A stretch of 47,072 nucleotides of DNA. It comes from Nitrospirota bacterium. Its GTDB lineage: Bacteria > Nitrospirota > Nitrospiria > SBBL01 > JAADHI01. Made by a program: the position numbers and the translations under genes. The first letter of the stretch is position 1. The number at the start of each line of letters is the position of its first letter. The notes under the pieces were generated by a model. That model was not told the origin of the DNA, searched no databases, and was given only the letters and a program-made list of their open reading frames with translations. This document shows, one piece after another, positions 32,379 to 41,463 of this stretch. The DNA is taken from positions 1-47,072 of the forward strand of contig JAJDBX010000037.1 of assembly GCA_029261135.1 (NCBI GenBank), written 5' to 3'.

Positions 32379-32627
32379 TTAGGCAGATGCCGCTTCCGCG
32401 GGGGTATGTGACTTAATTTCCAAAGCATGAATTCGACCATCCTTCATCGGTTCATCCAATGACTGATAAACAAAGCGCTGGCGATCAAGCAAGTTTTTCC
32501 CCTCAAATGCCTCCGAGATAATTTGAATTTGATAATGATCCATCGTCCCGGTTCGGTCCTTCACAGTCACCTCAGCATCCGGCATCGTAACTTTGATGTA
32601 TTTTATCAACGCATCCTGACTAATCAT
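32379..32627 (-). CDS. bolA: BolA-family protein
   Basis: An 82-residue member of the BolA/IbaG family: helix-strand start ALIKYIKVTMPDAEVTV, DHYQIQIISEAFEGKNLLDR, RFVYQSLDEPMKDGRIHALE with the conserved C-terminal HALEIKSHTP. It forms a [2Fe-2S]-bridged complex with monothiol glutaredoxin, encoded 44 bases downstream. The start at 32627 is preferred to 32633 because AAAGG sits six bases from it and abuts the upstream ATG. Confidence 0.9.
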   Translation of the reverse strand: MISQDALIKYIKVTMPDAEVTVKDRTGTMDHYQIQIISEAFEGKNLLDRQRFVYQSLDEPMKDGRIHALEIKSHTPAEAASA

Positions 32628-32752
32628 CTGCATCCTTTCATTTATGAAGATTCATTTTTAAAAGTATAACCCACAAGATTTCTGATCGTAAAGTGAAAAT
32701 ATTATAGGATACTGCTCTGACAAGGAAGAGAAGTCTTTGCTATCATTGCAGT

Positions 32753-33952
32753 ATGAACCCAAAAGAACCATCACTACTCACCAGGAATTTTGCCCTTTTA
32801 TTTTTTGCCCACCTCTTTTTCGGCTTTGCCTTTTGGCCCTATGTACTGCTACCCGTCTTTCTTCAAGGTCTTGGAAGCAATCTCACCCAAGTCGGCATCA
32901 TTATGGGCCTTGCTTCGATCTCCGGGATGTTCATCCGGCCTTGGACAGGCAAGGCCCTCGACCAAATTGGCCGGAAAAAATGCCTTTTAACAGGGGGTAT
33001 CATTTTTCTCATCACCCACATGGTTTATCTCTCGATTGATGAAATTGGATGGATCCTTTATATCGTTCGCCTGCTTCACGGCCTCAGTATGGGCATTTTA
33101 TTTGCTACTTTTTTTACCTTCGCCGCAGACATGATCCCCGAATCGCGCCGCACGGAAGGGATCGCCCTTTTTGGGATTGGCGGACATTTATCAGGCGCCT
33201 TGGCTGTGCCACTGGGAGAATATATCATTCAGTTCGGCGGTTATTCCGACCTTTTTAAAGTGTGTGCAGGTTTTACGTTATTATCGACCGGACTCTGCTA
33301 TTTTTTAAAAGAACCCGAAAATAACCATGAAAAACCAGAGGTCAACCTAGGCCATTTTTTCAAAACAGCCTTTAAAACTCAAAATCGCGTTCCGCTCGCA
33401 GTGACCGCATGTTTTGCATTGGGACTCATCTCATACATGGTTTTTTTAAAACCTTATGCGCACTCCAAAGGCTTAATTGTCACCTCTTTTTTTCTCGCCT
33501 ATAGTTTAAGTGCTGTTTTTATTCGTCTCATTGGCAGGAAATGGCCAGATCAGTTCGGGCTCAAACAGGTGCTCTATCCTGCTCTATTTTCCCTTTCAAC
33601 CGGGATCACCTTGCTTGCCTTATGGCCCTCTCCAATAGGCTTACTTTTAAGCGGAATTCTCTGCGGAATCGGCCATGGCTTTATCTTTCCGATATTGTCC
33701 GTGCTGCTCATCAACCGTGCCCCAAGTAACGAGCGAGGTGGTCGAATGGCCTTATTTACCCTCTTCTTTGATGTGGGTATCTTTATCGGATCACCGCTCT
33801 GGGGCTTCATCGCCAATCATTATGGCTATCAATTGATGTTTCTTCTCTCCGCCGCAAGTGTTCTGACCAGTGTCGGTATTTTTGTTTTTTTGGATCAGCC
33901 CCATCACTCACTCCCCACCATGAAGGTCAGTCCAGAATACCGCTCAAGATAA
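32753..33952 (+). CDS. MFS transporter
   Basis: A 399-residue, 12-helix major facilitator protein. The loop 2-3 signature GMFIRPWTGKALDQIGRKKC is conserved, and the C-half has IRLIGRKWPDQFGLK at the equivalent place. There is a central loop with PENNHEKPE. Substrate unknown; the general look is that of sugar or drug efflux members (AraJ-like). It is divergent from bolA across 125 bases with weak RBS for the ATG at 32753. No link to the cobalamin genes downstream is evident other than position. Confidence 0.88.
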   Translation: MNPKEPSLLTRNFALLFFAHLFFGFAFWPYVLLPVFLQGLGSNLTQVGIIMGLASISGMFIRPWTGKALDQIGRKKCLLTGGIIFLITHMVYLSIDEIGWILYIVRLLHGLSMGILFATFFTFAADMIPESRRTEGIALFGIGGHLSGALAVPLGEYIIQFGGYSDLFKVCAGFTLLSTGLCYFLKEPENNHEKPEVNLGHFFKTAFKTQNRVPLAVTACFALGLISYMVFLKPYAHSKGLIVTSFFLAYSLSAVFIRLIGRKWPDQFGLKQVLYPALFSLSTGITLLALWPSPIGLLLSGILCGIGHGFIFPILSVLLINRAPSNERGGRMALFTLFFDVGIFIGSPLWGFIANHYGYQLMFLLSAASVLTSVGIFVFLDQPHHSLPTMKVSPEYRSR

Positions 33953-34048
33953 GCCAAGATCATCGGCTTCATATCCGAGATCGTGGACTTGAAGATAAGC
34001 ATTGCTTTTGTCCCATCCCCTTGCTATAACACTTTCGACATTACATAA

Positions 34049-34225
34049 CCTGATCAGGTGATCCCGGCCTCAAGCCGGGGTTGAAAAGGGAATCCCGTTA
34101 AAATCGGGAGCGGTCTCGCCGCTGTGTTGGGGGACGAAACCCACAAATGCCACTGTCGTGATGACGGGAAGGTGTGGGGAGTAGGACGAACCCAAAGCCA
34201 GAAGACCTGCCTGACTAGGAATCGC
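34049..34225 (+). ncRNA. Cobalamin riboswitch 1
   Basis: Aptamer landmarks are in order: CAGGTG, AAAAGGGAATCCCGTTAAAA, GCGGTCTCGCCGCTGT, GACGAAACCCACAAATGCCA, GGGAAGGTGTGGGGAGTAGG, then ACGAACCCAAAGCCAGAAGA and CCTGCCTG. These match the cobalamin riboswitch consensus, including the B12-box-like GCCAGAAGACCTGCC. Ends are approximate. An intrinsic terminator follows at 34268, so cobalamin should switch off the downstream receptor by termination. Confidence 0.93.
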
Positions 34226-34267
34226 GACCTGTCTTCGATGGACAAGACAACGGGATCACACGAGATA

Positions 34268-34304
34268 TCCCCAGTTTTTGACGATCAAAGCTGGGGATTT
34301 TTTT
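34268..34304 (+). terminator. Riboswitch expression-platform terminator
   Basis: TCCCCAG (34268-34274) pairs with CTGGGGA (34291-34297), followed by seven T's. It lies between the aptamer and the receptor gene. Confidence 0.85.
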
Positions 34305-34329
34305 GTTTTGAGACAGAGAATTTTAAACC

Positions 34330-36360
34330 ATGCTTCGCTTTTTCATTTTTTGGCTTATCATCATGAATCTGCTGACCTCACCCTCACTTGCAGCTGAATC
34401 GCAAGTACCCGATGACCCACCAGTTTTTTTGGAAGGCATTACCGTAGTCGCAGCCCCATACGATGAAGAAGACGATAACACGGAACCCTCACATAAAACC
34501 TTGATCATGGGAGAAACACTTCAGGAACGCTTTACTTCTATTCCTGAAATTCTCTCAGAAACCGTTGGCGTCAAGATCAATCGTTTTGGCGGACTCGGAG
34601 ATTTTAGCGCCATCTCCATTCGAGGTTCCTCTTCAAAACAAGTTTTGATCTATCTCGATGGGTTTTTACTCAACAATGCACAAGGTGGCGGGACGGATCT
34701 TGCACGCGTCCCACTCTCCCAAGTGAAGCGGATTGAAATTTACCGTGGCAGTGCGCCCATTCGATTCGGTCAAGTCGGCATCGGCGGGGTGATCAACATT
34801 GAAACGAAACAGGCCACGCACCAAACATCCGCCTCTGCTCAAATCCAGTATGGATCATTTAATACCTCTCGTTTCAATACAAGCCTTTCGAGCAAACCGG
34901 GAAAAAGTGACTTTTTTATCGGATTAAATCATGAAGAAAGCGACAACGATTTTATGTTCTTAAATGATAAGGGAACCCAATTTGATCTTGGTGATGACAC
35001 GATTGAAAAAAGAGAAAACAATCAGTTTGAATCGCTCAACCTGATTAGCAAAATAGGCTATGACCTCAGCACGAAAAACCGCCTCAATCTGTACCATAAT
35101 TTTCTAAAAACCGACAAAGGCCTGCCGGGCCTCAGCCGATTTCAATCGAAAACCGCAAACCTCAAAGCAGAAGAACATCGAAGCAGTCTCCGCATCGATG
35201 TAAACGATCTCTACGGCGCAACAACAAATTTAAAGTTAGGGCTACACTACGCGCGTAAAAAAGAACAATTTGAAGACCGAAATGGCGAAATCGGAATCAA
35301 CCGCCAAGATACCGATAACCTGACTGAACACTACGAAATCCGATTGAACTCAGAGGTCCTTCTCGGAGAAGCTCAAACCCTCAAAACACTACTGCAATAT
35401 AAAAAAGAACGCTTCCGACCTTTTGATAACCTCAGCACTGATGGTTTGAGCACAAGCCGTCGCGCAACCCTTACGATTGGCATGGAAGATCAGATCGCCT
35501 TCTTCCAAGACCGTCTTTTCCTCACACCCAGCATTCTCTATGACAAGGTCAAGAGCCGATTTAAGGGAGAAACTTTCAAAACCCGGATTGGAGGGCTTCT
35601 CCCCCCAACAAATGAAAAGGGGTTTTTAACACGGCAACTCGGCTTGTTTGCCCAGCTTACAAATACCCTGAGCCTACGCGCAAATATCGGACGTTATCTT
35701 CGACCCCCCAGTTTTTTTGAACTCTTTGGGGATCGAGGCGGTACCGTGAACAACCCTGATCTGCTCCCGGAAAAAGGCTTAAATCGGGATATCGGACTGA
35801 GGTACAGCAAAAGATTTCAAGGCTTCGTCAAAAAAGCCACAGTGCAAGCGGCCTACTTTAACAATGTTGCCGACAATCTCATTGTCTTTGTCCAAACCAG
35901 CCAATTTACAGCAAGACCAGAGAACATCGGAAAATCAAAAACCCAAGGACAAGAACTCTCCGGAAAACTGGAAATAGGAACATACCTTATGATCGAAAGT
36001 AATTACACCCATCAGCGGGCAATCAATCACTCTCCCAGAGAAAATGGGAAAATCCTTCCGGGCAGACCCATTCATGAGGTCTCAAGCAAAATGGAATGGG
36101 GTTCAGATCATTACGATTTTTTTTACACGCACGATTTTACCGATCAAAATTTTCTCGATGCACAAAATCAGAGAAATGCGACCTCACGCCATATCCACAA
36201 CCTTGGGGTCTCCATCAAATCACATCAAAACAACAGATCCAAAAAAAGTTGGTCGATCACACTCGAAGCAAAAAATATCACAGATAACACAATAGAGGAT
36301 GTCTTTGGTTTTCCATTGCCGGGACGATCCTACTTTATCACCCTTCAAGGCACAATTTAA
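34330..36360 (+). CDS. btuB: BtuB-like TonB-dependent cobalamin receptor
   Basis: A 676-residue outer-membrane receptor. The signal peptide is residues ~1-21 (cleavage near SLA-A). A TonB-box-like segment GITVVAAP follows. The plug domain contains ILSETVGVKINRFGGLGDFS, SIRGSSSKQVLIYLDGFLLN and KRIEIYRGSAPIRFG...GGVINIETK. The C-terminal barrel has FLRPPSFFELFGDRGG and ends in FPLPGRSYFITLQGTI. Position directly behind a cobalamin riboswitch and ahead of cbi genes supports cobalamin or cobinamide as ligand. A beta-propeller lipoprotein gene follows by 36 bases. Confidence 0.9.
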   Translation: MLRFFIFWLIIMNLLTSPSLAAESQVPDDPPVFLEGITVVAAPYDEEDDNTEPSHKTLIMGETLQERFTSIPEILSETVGVKINRFGGLGDFSAISIRGSSSKQVLIYLDGFLLNNAQGGGTDLARVPLSQVKRIEIYRGSAPIRFGQVGIGGVINIETKQATHQTSASAQIQYGSFNTSRFNTSLSSKPGKSDFFIGLNHEESDNDFMFLNDKGTQFDLGDDTIEKRENNQFESLNLISKIGYDLSTKNRLNLYHNFLKTDKGLPGLSRFQSKTANLKAEEHRSSLRIDVNDLYGATTNLKLGLHYARKKEQFEDRNGEIGINRQDTDNLTEHYEIRLNSEVLLGEAQTLKTLLQYKKERFRPFDNLSTDGLSTSRRATLTIGMEDQIAFFQDRLFLTPSILYDKVKSRFKGETFKTRIGGLLPPTNEKGFLTRQLGLFAQLTNTLSLRANIGRYLRPPSFFELFGDRGGTVNNPDLLPEKGLNRDIGLRYSKRFQGFVKKATVQAAYFNNVADNLIVFVQTSQFTARPENIGKSKTQGQELSGKLEIGTYLMIESNYTHQRAINHSPRENGKILPGRPIHEVSSKMEWGSDHYDFFYTHDFTDQNFLDAQNQRNATSRHIHNLGVSIKSHQNNRSKKSWSITLEAKNITDNTIEDVFGFPLPGRSYFITLQGTI

Positions 36361-36396
36361 TAAACACCAAAACAAAAGATGAGGAGAAAAGAAGAA

Positions 36397-37536
36397 ATGA
36401 ACCGAAAAACAACAAACATGATTATTGCCATTTTATTTTTTGTTACCATCAGTGGCTGTTCCGAAAACAAGACATCCGGGGGCGGCGCGAGCCCCTCATT
36501 TGGGTTTGTCATTACAAATGATTCCGGAGTGGGAAATCTCACGACAATCACCAGCACCACCCCTCGGAATACAGAAAAAGACATACTCGGCACCACAGTA
36601 CTTCACTCCGATTCGGTTATCCGATCTTTTGGCCGTTTTATTTATGTGATTCAACGGTTAGGGGCCAACTCTATTGTTGTCATTGATCCAAACAATCCAA
36701 ATACCCCAATTGCGAACTACACCACAAATGACACGGACAATCCCACGCAATCCAATCCGCACGATATGGATTTTGTCAGCAATTCAAAAGCCTACATTTC
36801 CCGCTATGGACTCAACACGATCTTGATTGTCAATCCCCTGAGTGGTGAGCAGCTCGGCACCATCGACCTGAGCCAATTTTCCGATAGCGATGGCATCGTC
36901 GAAATGGACCAAATGGTCATCATCGGTGATAAACTTTTTGTTTCCCTGCTTCGTTTGGATCGAGATACCTTCTTTGCTGCAACAAATGACAGTTATCTTG
37001 TCGTTATTGATACCAATACAGATCAATTGATAGAGGCCAGCCCCGGCGAAAATAAAGTTCTACTTGCAGGTCGAAACCCCTTCAGTGTGAACTACCTGGC
37101 CTCAACGGATCGGATTTATGTCTCAAATGTTGGGTTTTTCTCAACCACTGGTGATTTCGGCGGGATTGAATCCATCAACCCCAACAGTGGCTTAAGTGAA
37201 GGCATGCTCATCCATGATGACAATTTTAATGGCCCACTGGGAACCATTGCCATTCTATCTGAAACCATTGCCTATGTGACTGTTTTTGATGCCAATTTTA
37301 ATAATTTTGTGGTGCCTTTCAATTTGACAACAAGACAAATTGATCCCGCCTTAACCGGCATCGGCACAGGTTTTATTCCAAGTCTGGCTTTCGATAAATC
37401 CGGTTTTCTTTACGTGACAGATCGAGACCCGGCCAACCCGGGGCTTCAGGTTTTCAATACAACGACAAACCAAAAAGAAGAGGGGCCGATCGACACAGGA
37501 CTTTCCCCAAACGATGTGATCTTTATTAACCCTTAA
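36397..37536 (+). CDS. Beta-propeller lipoprotein, candidate BtuG-like cobalamin-binding partner
   Basis: A 379-residue lipoprotein. The signal peptide ends in the lipobox TISGC (Cys near 20), with a Gly/Ser tether. The body has seven or so repeats of the YVTN/YncE type (IYVIQRLGANSIVVIDPNNP, AYISRYGLNTILIVNPLSG, IYVSNVGFFS, LYVTDRDPANPGLQVFNTT). In Bacteroides, BtuG is a surface beta-propeller lipoprotein that captures B12 for BtuB. Here the gene sits right behind a btuB-like gene in a riboswitch-controlled unit, so an analogous role is inferred. The start at 36397 has AGGAG about 10 bases upstream; 36379 is an alternative start. Confidence 0.8.
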   Translation: MNRKTTNMIIAILFFVTISGCSENKTSGGGASPSFGFVITNDSGVGNLTTITSTTPRNTEKDILGTTVLHSDSVIRSFGRFIYVIQRLGANSIVVIDPNNPNTPIANYTTNDTDNPTQSNPHDMDFVSNSKAYISRYGLNTILIVNPLSGEQLGTIDLSQFSDSDGIVEMDQMVIIGDKLFVSLLRLDRDTFFAATNDSYLVVIDTNTDQLIEASPGENKVLLAGRNPFSVNYLASTDRIYVSNVGFFSTTGDFGGIESINPNSGLSEGMLIHDDNFNGPLGTIAILSETIAYVTVFDANFNNFVVPFNLTTRQIDPALTGIGTGFIPSLAFDKSGFLYVTDRDPANPGLQVFNTTTNQKEEGPIDTGLSPNDVIFINP

Positions 37537-37546
37537 CGCAAATCTA

Positions 37547-37580
37547 CCTCAATCCCCCTTTGACAAGGGGGGAGGTTTTT
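37547..37580 (+). terminator. Palindromic repeat acting as terminator
   Basis: CCTCAATCCCCCTT (37547-37560), TGAC, AAGGGGGGAGG, then TTTTT: a hairpin with U-run between the lipoprotein and cbiB. It is related to the longer repeat at 42943-42990. Confidence 0.7.
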
Positions 37581-37589
37581 GGAGTGAGT

Positions 37590-38549
37590 ATGCATCCAGT
37601 CTATTTGACAATGGCCTTTGGTCTTGACTTACTTTTGGGGGATCCCTTGTGGCTCCCCCATCCCGTACGGTGGATTGGCAAAGGGATTTCGACGTTTGAA
37701 AAAATACTTCGCCGCCGGGTCATGCCTCAGATCGGGGAAAAACTATCAGGAAGCGTGCTTACGGCAATGATCGTATCCGCCACCCTTGGACTTACCTGGT
37801 GCATCATGGCGTTTGGACAATTCATTCATCCCCGTTTTGAAGTGGTTTTGATGATCTATTTCTCTTACACCATTCTTGCCACCCGATCACTCGGCGATGC
37901 GGCGGCAGGGGTAAAAGAAGCCCTGCAAAACGCGGCACTTCCCCTGGCGCGAAAACGCTTGTCGCACATTGTCTCTCGGGACACTGAAAACCTTTCGGAA
38001 AAAGCCGTCATTCGTGCAACGATTGAAACGGTTGCCGAAAACACTTCGGATGGCATTGTTGCTCCGCTTTTTTATTTGTCGCTGGGTGGCCCGGCGCTCG
38101 CGATGGCTTATAAAGCCGTGAACACCTTGGACTCGATGGTGGGATATCGTACGCCACAATACCGTGACTTCGGGTGGGCTTCTGCAAAGTGTGACGATGG
38201 GGTCAACTATTTTCCCGCAAGAATCACAGGATTTTTAATGTGTCTTGCGGCCAGTATTCAATTTCGGCGGGGCAGACGATCTTTAAAGACCCTGTTGAGA
38301 GACGGGCACAAACACGACAGCCCCAACGCCGGCATTCCCGAAGCCGCAACTGCCGGGGTCCTGGGCATTCAGCTCGGCGGCCCCAGTGTTTACAAAGGGA
38401 TTGTAAAAGAAAAACCCTGGCTCGGCGATGGGGCAGAAAAACCGGAACCTCGACACATTCAAGACAGCATCCGCTTGATGCGCAGCACCGCAATCTTGAT
38501 GTGGCTCTTGTCGATACTAGGACTGAGTCTATCGCGAGGGGTTTTATGA
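37590..38549 (+). CDS. cbiB: Adenosylcobinamide-phosphate synthase CbiB (CobD)
   Basis: A 319-residue integral membrane protein that attaches (R)-1-amino-2-propanol phosphate (or the free aminoalcohol) to adenosylcobyric acid. Characteristic blocks are LLLGDPLWLPHPVRWIGKGI, ETVAENTSDGIVAPLFYLSL, NTLDSMVGYRTPQYRDFGWA, PARITGFLM and SPNAGIPEAATAGVLGIQLG. The ATG at 37590 has GGAG 5 bases upstream; GTG 37584 is less likely. Its stop overlaps the cbiA start by 4 bases. Confidence 0.95.
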   Translation: MHPVYLTMAFGLDLLLGDPLWLPHPVRWIGKGISTFEKILRRRVMPQIGEKLSGSVLTAMIVSATLGLTWCIMAFGQFIHPRFEVVLMIYFSYTILATRSLGDAAAGVKEALQNAALPLARKRLSHIVSRDTENLSEKAVIRATIETVAENTSDGIVAPLFYLSLGGPALAMAYKAVNTLDSMVGYRTPQYRDFGWASAKCDDGVNYFPARITGFLMCLAASIQFRRGRRSLKTLLRDGHKHDSPNAGIPEAATAGVLGIQLGGPSVYKGIVKEKPWLGDGAEKPEPRHIQDSIRLMRSTAILMWLLSILGLSLSRGVL

Positions 38550-39811
38550 AGGCCTTTGTCATCGCGGGCACGCACAGCGGCGTGGGCAAAACCACGGTCG
38601 CCATCGGACTCATGGCCGAATTCAAACGGCGCGGCCTGGCGGTGCAGGCCTTCAAAGTCGGGCCGGATTACATTGACCCTTCCTATCACCGCCTTGCCAC
38701 CGGCCGCCCTTCGCGTAACCTCGACACTTGGCTCTGCAGTAAAAAAACGGTGCGACAGAGTTTTGCGCGGGCAGCCCTGGATCTAAACGTCGTCGAAGGC
38801 GTCATGGGTTTGTTTGATGGCGCAAAAAATGGCAAAGGCAGCACAGCCGAAACCGCTGCCTTGCTTGAACTTCCGGTCCTGCTCATCGTCGATGCCAAAG
38901 GCATAGCGCAGTCTGTCGGTGCCCTAGTGCAGGGTTTTGCGCAATATCAGCCAACAACGCGCATTGCCGGTGTGATTTTTAACCGTGTGGCTTCCGAGGG
39001 CCATTATGTTTATCTCAAAAATGCCGCGAAAATTCCGAGCCTCGGCTGGATTGCAAAAAATCAAGACATCGTCCTGCCAGAGCGGCATCTCGGATTGGTG
39101 CCCGCATCAGAGCGTGTGCCGGACATCGAAAAAATCCGTGAAACCGTTGTCGCCCATCTGGATCTAGAGAAGCTCTTGCGGCTTTCAAAAATAAATGTGC
39201 CGCAGACACAGGCTTTACCAAAGCGAAAAACGCGGGCGCGCATCGCCTATGCCTTGGATGCCGCCTTTCACTTCTATTATGAGGATAATTTGGACTATCT
39301 GCGGGCGGCAGGCGCGGAACTTATCCCTTTCAGTCCACTCAAAGATACGCGCCTGCCAGATGCCGACCTGCTCTATTTTGGCGGAGGTTTCCCAGAACTA
39401 TTTGAAAAAATATTGCGCAAAAACAAAGACTTTTGTGAGGCGATGCAGTCCTGGAAAAAACCGATTTATGCAGAATGCGGGGGGCTTTATTACCTCAGTC
39501 TCATCCACAAAATCCCCGGAAAAATGGAAATGCGGGATCGTCTTCAGCACTTTGGTTACGCCAAAGCCACGGCCCAGGCCGATACCTGTCTTCTCCGCGC
39601 GGGAGAAAGCGTGAAAGGCCACATGTTTCATTATTCACACTGGGACGGACCGGCGAATCTCTACCGCTTTGAAAAACGGGGTGCGCGCTTGAGTGAAGGT
39701 TATGCCGCCGGAAGGATTCACGCCTCGTACTTGCACGTGCATTTTGCTTCGAATCCTAAACTTGCGCGGCATTTGGTCGCGGCCGCATCGCAGGCGCAAA
39801 AGGAGGTCTGA
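38546..39811 (+). CDS. cbiA: Cobyrinate a,c-diamide synthase CbiA
   Basis: A 421-residue amidotransferase, slightly shorter than usual. The N-terminal P-loop synthetase domain has IAGTHSGVGKTTVAIGLMAE, KVGPDYIDPSYHR and GLFDGAK. The C-terminal class I glutaminase has the nucleophile Cys in YAECGGLYYL, and GHMFHYSHWD and RIHASYLHVHF near the end. It amidates side chains a and c of cobyrinate using glutamine and ATP. The ATG at 38546 overlaps the cbiB stop; the longer in-frame extension upstream runs inside cbiB and is rejected. Its stop overlaps cbiX (TGATG). Confidence 0.95.
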   Translation: MKAFVIAGTHSGVGKTTVAIGLMAEFKRRGLAVQAFKVGPDYIDPSYHRLATGRPSRNLDTWLCSKKTVRQSFARAALDLNVVEGVMGLFDGAKNGKGSTAETAALLELPVLLIVDAKGIAQSVGALVQGFAQYQPTTRIAGVIFNRVASEGHYVYLKNAAKIPSLGWIAKNQDIVLPERHLGLVPASERVPDIEKIRETVVAHLDLEKLLRLSKINVPQTQALPKRKTRARIAYALDAAFHFYYEDNLDYLRAAGAELIPFSPLKDTRLPDADLLYFGGGFPELFEKILRKNKDFCEAMQSWKKPIYAECGGLYYLSLIHKIPGKMEMRDRLQHFGYAKATAQADTCLLRAGESVKGHMFHYSHWDGPANLYRFEKRGARLSEGYAAGRIHASYLHVHFASNPKLARHLVAAASQAQKEV

Positions 39812-40518
39812 TGAAACAAGCCGTACTTCTGGTCGGACATGGCAGCAAAGATCCCGAAGGCAACAAGGAATTTGAGACCTTCGCGGCGCGTGCGGGTATG
39901 CGCCATTGTATGCTTGATTATATCGAGCCTTCATTGCCCACTGCGCTTTCACTGCTTGCGGCAGAGGGCGTGCGCGATTTAGCCGTCATCCCCTATTTTC
40001 TCTTTGCTGGGGGGCATGTAAAACAAGATATTCCGGGCCACATTCAAGCCGCAGCGGCGAAATATCCAAAAATGAACATTCGGCTGGGGCGGCATCTGGG
40101 CTTGGAGCCAGCCCTGTTTCAAGCCAGCGCCGCGCGATTGGGGTCCATCGAAAACCGAAAGGTGCTCTTGGTGGGACGCGGCAGTTTGCACCCCGATCCC
40201 ATTCGTGACATGGCCGCGCTCACACAGGCGCTTCAAACCCGTATCGGCCACGCGGAGATCGACCACTGTTTCATTGCCTTGGCGCCGCCATATCTACCGA
40301 CAGGCATCGCGCGAATGCGCGAGGCTTCGGGTGATGTACCGATTGTCTTGCCCTATTTTTTATTCACCGGGGTCTTGGTAAAACGTATCATCCAAATCAG
40401 TGAAGCACAGGGCTGTGAGGTCCGGCCGCACTTGGGGGCGCACGAGGCCTTGCTACACTTGCTTCATCAACGGAAGACTGAAATTTGGGAGGGAAATGAC
40501 CATGCAAACCATTGTTGA
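39811..40518 (+). CDS. cbiX: Sirohydrochlorin cobaltochelatase CbiX (long form)
   Basis: A 235-residue double-domain CbiX. The first half has both metal-binding His (VLLVGHGSKDPEGNKEF, YFLFAGGHVKQDIP). In the second half they are lost (LLVGRGSLHPD, YFLFTGVLVKRI), so there is one active site per chain. It inserts Co(II) into sirohydrochlorin at the start of the anaerobic branch. The C-terminal tail is short and not His-rich. Start overlaps the cbiA stop by one base; its 3' end overlaps cbiC by 17 bases. Confidence 0.92.
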   Translation: MKQAVLLVGHGSKDPEGNKEFETFAARAGMRHCMLDYIEPSLPTALSLLAAEGVRDLAVIPYFLFAGGHVKQDIPGHIQAAAAKYPKMNIRLGRHLGLEPALFQASAARLGSIENRKVLLVGRGSLHPDPIRDMAALTQALQTRIGHAEIDHCFIALAPPYLPTGIARMREASGDVPIVLPYFLFTGVLVKRIIQISEAQGCEVRPHLGAHEALLHLLHQRKTEIWEGNDHANHC

Positions 40519-41125
40519 TCCGCAAGCCATTGAAGACGAATCGTTCCGAATTATCGAAGCAGAATTTGGCCCCCACGCCTTTTCACCAGAGGCCTTTTCC
40601 ATCGTGCGTCGCGCGGTACACGCGACGGCGGATTTTGATTTTTCAAAAACCATCCATATTTTTCCGGGGGCCATTCGAGCGGGCATTGCCGCCATTCGCG
40701 CCGGTGCGCCCGTCATTGCTGATGTGCAGATGATTCAAGCGGGCATCAATAAAAAAGGGCTCGCGGCTTTTGGTTCAGAGGTTTTGTGTTACATCGGTGA
40801 CGAAGACGTCGCGAAAAAAGCGAAAGCGGTAGGCGTCACCCGGGCGATGATTTCCATGCGAAAAGCAGCCTCGTATTTTCCGGGGGCAATTTATGCGATC
40901 GGAAACGCGCCGACCGCGCTTCTGGAATTGATTCGCCTTGCGGAAACCGCCAAACCTGCGCTGGTCATTGGTGTCCCTGTGGGCTTTGTTTCCGCCGTGG
41001 AGTCCAAAGAACAATTGGCGAAAACAGATCTGCCCTACATCACCGCCCTGGGACGCAAAGGCGGCACCCCGGTGGCGGTGTCCATCATGAACGCACTCAT
41101 TAAACTCGCAGGAGAAAAAATATGA
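40502..41125 (+). CDS. cbiC: Cobalt-precorrin-8 methylmutase CbiC
   Basis: A 207-residue enzyme moving the C-11 methyl to C-12 in precorrin-8. The catalytic His region RRAVHATADFDF, FPGAIRAGIAAIRAGAPVIADVQMIQAGI and the glycine-rich IYAIGNAPTALLELIRL and GVPVGFVSAVESKE are all present. The start at 40502 is set by GGAGGG 8 bases upstream, inside the end of cbiX; ATG 40496 is too close to that RBS. Stop overlaps the next ATG by 4 bases. Confidence 0.94.
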   Translation: MQTIVDPQAIEDESFRIIEAEFGPHAFSPEAFSIVRRAVHATADFDFSKTIHIFPGAIRAGIAAIRAGAPVIADVQMIQAGINKKGLAAFGSEVLCYIGDEDVAKKAKAVGVTRAMISMRKAASYFPGAIYAIGNAPTALLELIRLAETAKPALVIGVPVGFVSAVESKEQLAKTDLPYITALGRKGGTPVAVSIMNALIKLAGEKI

Positions 41126-41448
41126 AACCGTATCGGTGGCATTTGTTGGTGTGCACTGGCTCTCGCTGCACCGAAAACGGGGAAGCCGAAGCCCTCTTTG
41201 CCCAACTCGGCGAAAAACTGAAACAGCACGGGCTCGATGATGGCGAGCTACGTGTGAAACGCACACGTTGTAGCTGTTTTGCAATCTGCAAAGAAGGCCC
41301 GATCGTCACCCTTCATCCCGACGGGACCTGGTACAAGCGCGTCACGCCGGAGGTTTTGGACGACATTCTGGAAAAACATCTCAAGGGTGGTGAAGTCGTG
41401 GAAGCCCATGTCTATCATCAGGCGGAAGTGCTCCCCGTTTTAAAATAG
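41122..41448 (+). CDS. Thioredoxin-like [2Fe-2S] ferredoxin
   Basis: A 108-residue protein with LLVCTGSRCTENGEAEAL and later RTRCSCFAICKEGPIVTLHPDGTWY: Cys residues spaced as in the thioredoxin-like (Shethna/NuoE-type) ferredoxins. Such genes are recurrent companions of CbiX/CbiC in anaerobic cobalamin operons and may supply electrons for cobalt reduction or ring chemistry (inference). AGGAG precedes the ATG, which overlaps the cbiC stop by 4 bases. A cobalamin riboswitch follows. Confidence 0.85.
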   Translation: MKPYRWHLLVCTGSRCTENGEAEALFAQLGEKLKQHGLDDGELRVKRTRCSCFAICKEGPIVTLHPDGTWYKRVTPEVLDDILEKHLKGGEVVEAHVYHQAEVLPVLK

Positions 41449-41463
41449 GCGGCACGGTAAAAT

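Noticed and set aside
38240-38545. Longer cbiA starting at 38240
   Set aside because: The extension lies wholly within cbiB in another frame. The ATG at 38546 gives the usual GTHSGVGKTT start and a 4-base overlap.
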